Assembly (NCBI GenBank): GCA_022925895.1
Contig: JAKSYS010000171.1
Coordinates: 1 to 64,000 of the forward strand
Length of the DNA stretch: 64,000 bases
Reading direction: 5' to 3'
Source: Fragilaria crotonensis
Taxonomy: Eukaryota > Bacillariophyta > Fragilariophyceae > Fragilariales > Fragilariaceae
Both the position numbers and the translations under genes were made by a program. The notes beneath the pieces are model-generated. The model made no database searches. It was not told where the DNA came from and worked only from the letters and a program-made list of their open reading frames with translations. Shown one piece after another: positions 43,384 to 52,984 of this stretch (position 1 is the stretch's first letter; each line of letters starts with the position of its first letter).

Positions 43384-45707
43384 TTAAACCGGAGTTTCAG
43401 AAGGAGCTAATGCAACTGGCGAATCCACCGGAGCACCCATTGGAGATTCAGTAAGGACAACTCCAACTGGCGAATCAATCGGAGCACCCATTGGAGATTC
43501 AGTAAGGGTTGTTCCGACTGGCGAATAAATCGGAGCACCCATTGGAGATTCAGTAAGGATACCTCCAACTGGCGAATCAATCGGAGCACCCACTGGAGAT
43601 TCAGTAAGGGTTGTTCCGACTGGCGAATCAATCGGAGCACCCATTGGAGATTCAGTAAGGATACCTCCAACTGGCGAATCAATCGGAGCACCCACTGGAG
43701 ATTCAGTAAGGGTTGTTCCGACTGGCGAATCAATCGGAGCACCCATCGGAGATTCAGTAAGGATACCTCCAACTGGCGAATCAATCGGAGCACCCACTGG
43801 AGATTCAGTAAGGGTTGTTCCGACTGGCGAATCAATCGGAGCACCAATTGGAGTTTCCACAGGAGCAAATCCAACTGGCGAATCAGCCGGAGCACCAATT
43901 GGAGTTTCCACAGGCGCAAATCCAACAGGTGGCTCAGAAGGAGCACCAATTGAAGGTTCGGCAGGAGCAAATGCATCTGGTGCAACAGGAGGCTCAGAAG
44001 GGGCACCAACCGAAGGTTCACCAGAATCAAATCCAGCCGGTGCGACAGATTGGGCACCAACCGAAGGTTCGTCAGAAGCAAATCCAACTGGCGAATCAAA
44101 CGGAGCATCAATTGGAGTTTCCACAGGCGCAAATCCTACTGGCGAATCAGCCGGAGCACCAACTGGAGTTTCCACAGGAGCAAATCCAACTGGTGAATCA
44201 GCCGGAGCATCAATTGGAGATATAGCAGGAGAAACACCAGCTGGTGCCATTACCGGAGAACCAGCTGGGGTTTCCACAGGAGCAAATCCAACTGGCGATT
44301 CAGCTGGAGAACCAATTGGAGTTTCGACAGGAGCAAATCCCACTGGCGAATCAGCCGGAGCACCAATCGGAGTTTCAGCAGGCGAAACTTCAACCGGTGC
44401 GACAACCGGAGAACCAGCTGGAGTTTCCACAGGCGCAAATCCTACTGGCGAATCAGCCGGAGCACCAACTGGAGTTTCAGCAGGAGAAACATCAACCGGT
44501 GCGACAGAAGGGACAGAAGGACCACAATGTGGAGTTTCCATAGGAGATACACCAACTGGTGCGACAGAAGATGCAGAAGGGGCAGAAGGGGCACCAACTG
44601 GGGTTTCCACGGGAGCAAATCCATCTGGGGAGACAACAGGAGCACCAATTGAAGGTTCAGCAGGAGCAAATGGTGCAACTGAAGAGGCAGAAGGGGCACC
44701 AATGGAAGGTTCGGCAGGAGCAAGTGCAACTGGTGCAACAGGAGGCTCAGAAGAGGCGGAAGGAGCACCAAGTGACGGTTCGTCAGAAGCAAATCCAACT
44801 GGGGAGACAACAGGAGCACCAACGGAAGGTTCGGCAGGATTAACTGCAACTGGTGCAACAGGAGGCTCAGAAGAGGCGGAAGGAGCACCAAGTGAAGGTT
44901 CGTCAGAAGCAAATCCGACTGGTGCGACAGATGGAGCACCAACGGAAGGTTCGGCAGGAGTAAGTGCAACTGGTGCAACAGGAGGCTCAGAAGGAGCACC
45001 AGCCGAAGGGGCACCAACCGAGGGTTCGCCAGAATCAAATCCAGCTGGTGCGACAGACGGGGCACCACCCGAAGGTTCGTCAGAAGCGAATGCAACTGGC
45101 GCATTAACTGGAGCATCAATTGGAGTCTCAGCAGGAGCGGCGACTCCAACTGGTGAATCAATTGGAGCCATGGGAGGTCCGGCAGGAGCAAATGAAACTG
45201 GCGCAACAACCGGCGCATCTTGTTGAGTATTAGAAGGGTTGGCTCCAGCTGGCGCAACAGCTGAAGTACGATTTTGAGTTCCAGTAGGCGTTAATCCAGT
45301 TGAAACCCAAACGTCTCCTTCTGGTACATATGCTTTAGCTCCGGAAGATAAAGGGAAAGGATCGGAAACCGGTCTCGATGCATTGGCGTGATGACTTCTC
45401 ATCCCACCAGCTGCTAAACCCGCCCCGCTCGGCTGCTCATCAGTTGTATTGTTCCCTTTCTTTCGACGAAGGCCACTATACTGCTCAAATAAGTATAATG
45501 AAATAAGATTACAAACACATGGTTAGTGATCAGGACTGAGAAATATTACATGCGATCACATGATGCGTTTTGGTCACGTTGAACATCGTTCGTCGGTCCT
45601 TAACAACTCACAGTTTTGGTATGATTGCCTCGAGCTGCATTTCCTCCATTCGCGGTGGTGAGATGCAAAAGTGTCAGGAAGAATGCCGCGAGCGACGCTG
45701 CTTTCAT
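43384..45707 (-). CDS. Secreted Pro-Val-Gly repeat protein sharing the astacin leader
   Basis: A two-exon gene. Exon 1 (45612-45707) encodes the signal peptide MKAASLAAFFLTLLHLTTA; a 131-bp intron (GTGAGT...CAG) follows, and exon 2 is 43384-45480. The phases agree and give 730 aa. The leader, the first-intron position and the start of exon 2 (YSGLRRKKGNNTT, then GMRSHHA) match the astacin gene at 5.3 kb, but no protease domain follows. The rest is a long repeat of about 17 residues, such as SPVGFAPVETPIGAPAD and ESPMGAPIDSPVG, rich in Pro, Ala, Gly, Val, Glu, Ser and Thr. It has almost no Cys or Lys in the repeats. Such proteins are plausible cell-surface or extracellular-matrix components; that role is inference. 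Confidence 0.85.
43450..43860 (-). repeat. 51-bp minisatellite coding for Pro-Val-Gly repeats
   Basis: About eight copies of a 51-bp unit follow each other with few changes. Two variants alternate (GGTTGTTCCGACTGG and GGATACCTCCAACTGG at the unit joint), giving a 102-bp higher-order period. The frame is kept throughout because 51 is divisible by three. Older, more diverged units continue to about 45220. Confidence 0.88.
45481..45611 (-). other. Intron of the repeat-protein gene
   Basis: The donor is GTGAGT and the acceptor GAGCAG, phase 0, at the same place relative to the signal peptide as in the astacin genes. Both exons join in frame. Confidence 0.75.
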
Positions 45708-46463
45708 GGTAGCTTAGTGCGTTTGATCGTAGGTAACGTGAGCAGCTCAATGGCCAGTGGTGATATGCTCGATCGTTGCTACTTCCGCGCTTGTTGACCG
45801 ATACAAAAATGCAGATCTAGGAGTCCTTCCTTCTGATGATATGCGAAAACATTCGATGTAAGCCGAAACTCAATAGGATATAATGAAATGATTCTGAACC
45901 GAATGATGAGAGATCAAGAATTACAATCTAACCACCCTCACGATCAGAAAGTGTGGCGGAAAGCGCAAACTCGTCACGATCTGTAAGTGTGGCGCAAGAC
46001 TCAGAATCCGTGATTTCTGGTACTGCTGTACTACCGCTCTACTTGTACCCTGAAAGATACTCGAAGGACATGGTATGCTATTAAAAACGGAGATTCGACG
46101 TACAGTACTAGTATACGAGTATAGTTATGCACACTATATATGCATATAAAGTCGAAACCCAGTTGCACGTTGCACGTATGAATTCGAGTGCGACAGTGTT
46201 GATGGTACAGTAGCCAATCCAGATTCCATACCGGTAGGAGGTAAGACGGTTCGGTACTCGGCGTAAGTTAGGGTGTATTGGCGTAACATCGGTACTAGTA
46301 GTAGTACAGTTGTACTGTACGGCGTTCTGTTATCGATGGCAGCGAAAGAGAGGGCAGCTGTGTGATCCACTTCACGACACCATTGATGATAAATCATAAA
46401 CATTCTCATCCCCACCGCGCAGCAATCTCACAGTCTAACTCACTCCTCAGTGTACACTTATCC
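45708..46463. other. Shared upstream region of divergent genes
   Basis: It lies between the repeat-protein gene (minus) and the AAR2 gene (plus). It contains a direct repeat of AAGTGTGGCG (near 45950 and 45983) and a GTAC-rich patch of at least eight words at about 46090-46325. No gene is seen. Confidence 0.45.
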
Positions 46464-47950
46464 ATGTCGAAGGGTATTCTCGCGTTGCTGGACTTACCGG
46501 TTGGGACATTACTCTCCATCAATGGCAAGGCAGTGGCGTTGAAACGCTATGATTTTGTTGGAATTAGCGCTCTGCCCTCGAATTGGTTTCATCTTGTAAC
46601 GATTCAGGCATCGACTGCCTCTGCGACGAATAACAACAACAATGCTCCTTCACCTCGCCATGGATTTATCCTCCTGTTCAATGACGTTATTGACAACGAC
46701 AACCATGATGAATCGGAATGGATTGTGGCTCATCGATACAATCCACTGACGGAGGAAGTTTGTGCGACTCCAATCGATGAAATGTCCGTCAAGAATTTGG
46801 AAACATCCATTCGACAGGGTCAGGTGGAAGCAGTGCGGATCATTCCATATTCACAATTTCAATCCGAAGTGGAACGAAAGAGTGGCAATTACGAGCCACG
46901 TCGTTTATAACCACGGATTTGTTGCGTTCTCGAAATGTTATTCCTGGGAGTAAAATTGTACCTGGACCATATCAAGGAGATGACGACCCTGTTGTGGAAT
47001 CGTCGACGCAGATTCAGGATGGACGATCTTTTCGATATCCTCCCATTCCGGTCATTGAAACGTCGTCGTCGTCATCATCGCGTCATCGTCATCGGTTACG
47101 GTGTACTCGTCATGCCGGCACCAAACGATTCTTATCGACACTATCACCCAGTCAAAGGACTAGTCTAATGACAACTGTGGCTATGGAAGATGAAGGATCA
47201 ACGGCGGTTGTACTACGTCGCGTCTTGGAAAGCTGTCATGGCAATAGTTGGAGAACAATTCTTGGTGACATTCAATTATCCTTTCTCGCGTTTTTGAATC
47301 TACATTGCTTTGCATCCTTGGAACATTGGAGGGATCTGATTGCCATGTTATCGTTTTCCAAATCAATCGACAAGGACCATACGGAACTCTACTCAAACTT
47401 TGCCACCATTTTGCAACATCAAATGAAATTCATGGATCGAGATTTTTTCGAAGACGTGGAAGTTTCTGGCGACAATTTCTTGCAACCAGCTCTGTTGCGA
47501 GTCATCAAGCTATTGCGAACTTCGAACGATGAGGTATTACGTCGAAAGGCTGATGAACTGCAGCGTGCAGCCGCAAATCTCTTCCATACGAACGATGCAT
47601 CGGAGACCAGTGGTGGAGATCCACAATCCCTACTTGACCGTGACCATTCGATAATGGACGAAACAGATCATGACAACGACGAAGACGATGACGATTCGCA
47701 GGGACCTGTCATTGTCCCGTACGAAGAGTACGAGGCGTCCAAATTATTGCCACCCATTGTTGCTCCCGGGAGTCAAGGTTACACAATGGAACTTCGATCC
47801 AAGTATCCAATTTTGTTTGCCTCCATGCAACCACACGAAGATTTGCTCATGGTCTGTGCACGTGCCTTGGATACACAATCGGATGTGTCACTTGTTCGTG
47901 AGGCGGCGGCGTATCTGGAAAATGAAGTCGAACAAGCCAAATGCGTGTGA
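46464..47950 (+). CDS. AAR2: AAR2-like pre-mRNA splicing factor, split between two frames
   Basis: AAR2 escorts Prp8 during U5 snRNP assembly. The first part (46464 to about 46870) has the AAR2 N-domain: LALLDLPVGTLLSINGKAV, FVGISALPSNWFHLVT, HGFILLFND and AHRYNPLTEEV. The second part (from about 46870, and as its own frame 46919-47950) has EWQLRATSFITTDLL followed by the helical domain with TILGDIQLSFLAFLNLH and EHWRDLIAMLSF, the AAR2 C-domain signature. A one-base loss in about 46855-46885 separates the frames; each side is otherwise intact. An acidic insertion (DHDNDEDDDDSQG) precedes the C-terminal section. The break may be a sequence error, because a dead copy of an essential gene would be surprising, or a very short intron that I could not place. 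Confidence 0.8.
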
Positions 47951-48137
47951 CGTGCCGTGCGTCGTCGTGCAGAGCCATGATGCTTTTTTTCGAACTGCAC
48001 TTTGGCTCAACAATCTACTCGACTTGGCGAGGACTTCTCTAGGCTTGGATGCAACAGTAGTGCTGGGGTGCTTTGTACCTCTACCAAGACTACTAGCTAG
48101 CTACAATAGAAGAGTAGAGTGCTTCTAGTCGTACACC

Positions 48138-48707
48138 TCATCGCTCTTGGATTGCCTCCGCAGCATCGCTTTCACTGGACGAGCTTGGTGATTTGTGCGT
48201 ACCACGTCGGCAATCAAAGCCATGACTGTGCATGAACCTTCGTACAACACTGTACTGCGCAATGCGCGACTTTGCCGCAAATTCCGTGGAGAGTTGTGCT
48301 GCCTTATGCATTACCATGGATATTGACACTGTCATGCCTTGTTGTTTGCCAAGTTCTTCCGTAATATAGGAACACAACTCATTTTGGATAGATGCCAATG
48401 CCGAGATACGACCTGGACAAAGGCTCTTTGATTTAGTGTTTCTTGCCTGAACAAAGTCATGAAACTGCTTTACCCATACACTGTACATGGTGTGATGGAT
48501 GTTGAGATCCTCACATGCGGCACGTTGTGACATGCCTTGGTCCATTTTTGTCTTCACAGTGCGGAGAAGCGCAAGTTTTTGTTGAATGGTAAAGCGTCGC
48601 CTTTGTCGCCTTGTTGTTGAGGACAATGATGCTGGTGCTTCCGACAATGGTGTTTTATGCGTGGATTTCGTTGGTGGTGGTGATGCGGGCCGGTTGTCAT
48701 TGCTCAT
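48138..48707 (-). CDS. Transposase-type helix-turn-helix DNA-binding protein without catalytic domain
   Basis: A 189-aa basic protein from the ATG at 48707 (MSNDNRPASPPP). A Ser/Thr/Pro-rich lead is followed by RRFTIQQKLALLRTVKTKMD and SQRAACEDLNIHHTMYSVWV, a psq/CENP-B-like HTH. A second HTH-like region contains SRIAQYSVVRRFMHSHGFDC. This is the two-part DNA-binding module of Tc5/pogo-type transposases and CENP-B, but the frame ends at 48138 in a Ser-rich tail with no DDE domain. Only 187 bp separates it from the AAR2 gene, so the catalytic part is absent here. It could be a domesticated binding protein or a transposon remnant. TIR element B begins 123 bp upstream of its start. Confidence 0.65.
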   Translation of the reverse strand: MSNDNRPASPPPTKSTHKTPLSEAPASLSSTTRRQRRRFTIQQKLALLRTVKTKMDQGMSQRAACEDLNIHHTMYSVWVKQFHDFVQARNTKSKSLCPGRISALASIQNELCSYITEELGKQQGMTVSISMVMHKAAQLSTEFAAKSRIAQYSVVRRFMHSHGFDCRRGTHKSPSSSSESDAAEAIQER

Positions 48708-48829
48708 GCTACGAAAGTTCTCGGATGGGTTTGTGATTTTGCTTAGAGAGTGAATTACTCGGAGTAGATTCGGAATGCGAAACTGGGAAATTGTGAGATA
48801 ACCATTGTAGAACAATAGAGAGGTCCGGG

Positions 48830-50698
48830 CTATGGCTGGATGCATATTTTGGGTACACGAGGTAGCTCTACGTAGGCCTAGTATTAATTTTTTTATTTCC
48901 GACGTCAAAAGTATACCAAGGTTACGGTACAGCTACTGAATTGGTGATTCTAATCGGGTTGTCAGTGCAGCTTTTGTTCATCTAGCCGAAATAGACCCCA
49001 ACTGTGGCAATGAAGAAGTAGCTAGTCTAGTCGATGTACAATATAATGTTCGAGAGTTTCAGAACCCGCGACGTGAGCGCCAGCGTGACGAGATCTGCAC
49101 CAACAAAGCAAGGTAATGGCAACAAGATGGTGAGCAGTCATGAGTCATGACCAGGAGGAATGAGCCCACAGTCGAACACCAAGAAAGGGTATGCTGAAAT
49201 CAAAGTGATTCCATCTCATCCGCCATGCTCTTGATTGCCCGGCTTGTTGGATAAATATAGTGAGGTCTGCTTTAAAGAAAGCAGCATTATGATTGTACGC
49301 AACATGATTGCAGGCGACCGCACCCAACAAAATACATCCGAGATGTGCCATAGTAGCATATTCGTTCAAATTTCTTGGCAGGGTGAGGCAGCCACTCAGA
49401 AAGTAGCATTTGATCTTTCAATCAACACCAATCAATTTGAAGTTGTTGACAATTAGGTTTGTATTGGGCAGCAGGATTGTGTAGTTCATGCCAATCTTGT
49501 ATGAGATATCTTGGCTGGTCATTGACATATCCTGACAAATCGAATACTGGCCAAGAAGTCCGGTTATTCAAATTGATATTGACATATATCAGCCAATTCT
49601 GTCTCTCCCGATTCATGAACTTGAATGGGCAGAGAATTGGCAACTTCTGGATAGGTTTTACAGCAAAATCTCGAAACTTGCGCACCACCGCCGTGTCGGG
49701 TGACAAATGCAAGTGAAGGGCTCCCAGCGTCAAGAAGTTCCTCACACGTGCGGTGTCCATGACTCGAGTCCTGCAGGATGATGATGGGTGATTCCTTATC
49801 TCTTAGCAGTGACAACAGATCACGAGATGCCGTGATGCATTGATCCAGCGATGGAACCAGGATTGGGCTCTAGTAGCCAAAACGTTTGGAGCTGCTTGCT
49901 AGCACCATCAAGGAGCACACCAACAACAGAGGCTTCATCGGTGACAGTATCAAATTCATCTTCCCTGTTAGTCTGCTATGACCTTCATCTGTATCCAGGC
50001 AATGCATGCCCAACTCATGGCACTTCACATGTCACGTCGTGAGAGCAAGCCATCGGTCGACACATCGACAGCCAACAAATTGATCCAACGTCTGGGGAGC
50101 AAAAAGTTCCGAGGAGTGACATTCTGTGAGCCTCTTCCGTCCTTATTTTGAAAGGAAAAAGTAGGAATGGTGAAAATGCTTCCAAGAATGTTCCAAACGG
50201 AGTTCACCACGTGTTCGCCTCGGGTGGGGATGCTCTAAGGGTTCGAATCTGGATCCATCCCAAGATCCACTGTCATCGTCATCATGGTTCGTGACATTTG
50301 GTATGACTGACACCAACACTCAATTGGGCAACATGCTGGTAACTGTTCTCTTCATCAGACAACGTTTCTGGAATCACAAGAGAAGAAGGTGCTCCCCCTT
50401 TACTGCCATCTCCTGGCGCGTGATCAGTAGAAATTGGAATGGTCGTGAATTTATCAAAACTGCGTTTTCTGTGGAGCTTCAATGTGCTTTCACTCATGAA
50501 GAGCAAGGAGATGATGTAGCTTCAAGAAGCTCCACGGAATATCAAGAATTGGTTGAGATATTCACTGCCATGGTCAATGGAATGAAAAGCAAGTGATTTG
50601 GCGTGTAAATCAATTTTCAATATGCGAGCGCTAAAAAAATAGTGGTACTAGTACGTAGAGCTCTACCTCGCGAATCCTCTTCGTGAATCCAGCCATAG
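48830..50698. mobile_element. TIR DNA transposon, copy B (decayed)
   Basis: Imperfect inverted repeats of about 70 bp bound 1.87 kb. Both arms start CTATGGCTGGAT and share CGAGGTA, GCTCTACGTA, CTAGTA and a T-rich run. The terminus matches that of element A (3665-5148), including a TTTGGGTA block about 25 bases in. The minus strand holds overlapping broken frames between about 50510 and 49150; one includes IIILQDSSHGHRTCEELLDA, whose Asp and spacing to the following Gly and Arg loosely recall the second catalytic region of piggyBac-type transposases. That assignment is weak. No target duplication is clear. Confidence 0.6.
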
Positions 50699-51900
50699 TG
50701 TAAATACGATACAAATTTTCCCTATTTAACCCCAGTACCGGATCTGAGCCCAACGGTCTGTTCAAAGTGAAACGGGACTCGCTCTCAAACTTACGTTATT
50801 TCAGGACATATCGTATATTTGAAGAGCACATTTGCAACCAAATTCACATCACCAGAATTCCGTTCCACGTGTTCAATTTATTCTGTTCTTACTTCCACGT
50901 TGCATCAGATTCACGTTGACCAACGTTGACTGTGGTAGTTAGTGACAATTTCATGCTCAAACATTCGAACTAATCATCTGGAGGCGCGTAGACAGAATTC
51001 AGAATCTGATAAATTCCAGCAGAATTTAACAGATTCTGATTCTGCCTCGCAGACAAAAAATGTTGCATGTCGCATGTCGTCTGCTGATGCCGATGATTAT
51101 GATCGATTGCAACTGCAATGTGGTTGTTACAACAACCACATGGCAATGTTGGTCATTCGAACGCCCTCGATTCGGATGATGCAACGGGAGAAACGACGAT
51201 TCCCTCGGTGCAAGACCGATCAAGAAAATCGAAATCTATGACAGGAGCTTGTCATCTCAGGTGGATGAGCGCTGTCACCGTGACCATTGTCAAGGGTGGA
51301 CCGTGCCTTCACTTTACAGAGGCAGCAGCTCTGGCTTCAAACTGCAATGTTTGCTTCTTTCAAAGAACTCAGCGTCGCAACATGAAATAAAGGGAAATGT
51401 CGATTGAGAGGAGCTACAGGTAGTGGTCTACTAGTCTACATCTTCTTTTAAAACAACAAGTACGACTATTCTACTACCGTAGACAATGAGTAGCTACGAG
51501 AGTATTGTATTCATTACAAGCTACTACATTACTAGAGAGTGTAAATGAACAAGGCAATGATGGTCCTCCCGAAATGACGTCCATCGTCGAATCGACATGT
51601 TGAAATCGATGCGAGTGATTTGATGGAAGGTCAAAATTGGCGCCAAAACGAAAGGGCTTCTAAATCACGATCCTCCGATCCGACTACCGGTAGATCGATG
51701 GAATCTTACTTTAAAGTCATAAAAGACTCCTAGGAATCTTCGTTTTGTTTTTTGTTTGTAAAACAAGTTTACCCGGACATCTATTTTACAGTGTAAATTA
51801 CGTTGCAGAAAAAACTATATCTTCGTAAGGTTAAGGGCTTTCACACTGTAAATTACAGTAGCCCGGACCTCTCTAATATCCATTTAATAAACACTAGCTA
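50699..51900. other. Non-coding stretch with unassigned short frames
   Basis: Two overlapping plus-strand frames at 50942-51241 and 51118-51390 look partly protein-like (Asp/Ser/Gln-rich) but match nothing I know. Around 51760-51880 two copies of TTACAGTGTAAATTAC and CACTGTAAATTACAG occur. No gene can be supported. Confidence 0.35.
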
Positions 51901-52430
51901 GTGGGTACCTCACATTTGATCGGAGTGTCTACTACAGGAAACTGGACGTACAACCTGGTCGTACTCCGTATCCGTTCCACTACTTTTTACTGTACCGCGT
52001 ATTGCGCACAGTGAAAAAATTCAGACAGTATTCATATGATCCAGTACCCCAGAGTGGTCATACTCCGTAACAGACGCACGCACGCACACACACACACAAT
52101 TAATTTATAACTAGAGTGGGTACTCCAGTACCTCACATTTGATCGGAGTGTCTACTACAGGAAACTGGACGTACAGTACCCCCAACCTGGTCGTACTGGT
52201 CGTTTATGTACTGTAGACCTGTAGTACATGTAATCCACGTAACAGTACAACAGTACCCCAGAGTGGTCATACTCCGTATGTAACAGACGCACGGACGCAC
52301 GTTTCGTTTATGTACTGTAGACCTGTAGTACATGTAATCCACGTAACAGTACAACAGTACCCCAGAGTGGTCATACTCCGTAACAGACGCACGCACGCAC
52401 GCACACACGCACACAATTAATTTATAATAT
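51901..52430. repeat. Local compound repeat with CACG/CACA microsatellite
   Basis: A block beginning CCTCACATTTGATCGGAGTG occurs at about 51910 and 52133. A second block (TATGTACTGTAGACCTGTAG, continuing for about 90 bp) occurs at 52205 and 52309. The segment CAGTACCCCAGAGTGGTCAT occurs three times (52042, 52251, 52355). Two of these copies run through CGCACG/CACACA tracts into AATTAATTTATAA. The pattern indicates repeated local duplication. Confidence 0.8.
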
Positions 52431-52984
52431 ATATAGTAGGATATAGTAGGATATATATATAAATCTATTTAATATAGAGTTAAAATGAGTATGCTTATTA
52501 TCATATATGTGCTACGAGTATATGATACTCCGAGTATATGTCATAGGCGCATTCGAAAACCGAGACGAAGTAAGGGAATGTTTATTTGAACTTTGAACTT
52601 GTATGTTTTGAATTTTGACCTAATTTGGATTCTGCTACGAGCTACTCGGAGTACAGAGTACAGTAAAAGCATGCATTTGTCAATCGTGTACCGTAGTCCG
52701 ACGACCGACTATGTATACATTATACAGCTACTAGTACCGTAGTACGAGTGAGAGTGTCAAGTAGCAAGGGGACTGTGAACACTGTCGACCGATCTTTCAG
52801 ATTGTGCCTTGCTGTCATTGACGAAGGCGAATACTTGAGGACCGAGGACTTGATACGGACGCAGTAATACATAATTGCATTGCAATCTTGATACAAATCG
52901 CACCGCGCATCGACTCACTGTCACCAGTTAATTGGAAAAAGAAATCCCCGTTTACACGTGAGCACGTCGACATTGACGGTGACG
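52431..52984. other. AT-rich and GTAC-containing upstream region of the carboxypeptidase gene
   Basis: TATATAGTAGGATATAGTAG and similar AT-rich words (52427-52470) are followed by several GTAC words near 52650-52745. No gene is seen. Confidence 0.4.

Noticed and set aside
50215-50270. A GGTTCGAATCT box that resembles a tRNA T-arm
   Set aside because: No matching acceptor stem, D-arm or anticodon arm could be placed around it. It lies inside TIR element B.
48830-50698. HTH protein at 48138-48707 as the transposase of TIR element B
   Set aside because: The inverted repeats point away from that gene and place it outside the element. The link is adjacency only.
50942-51390. Two overlapping plus-strand frames as a possible gene
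   Set aside because: They are in different frames, match no family, and no convincing intron joins them.
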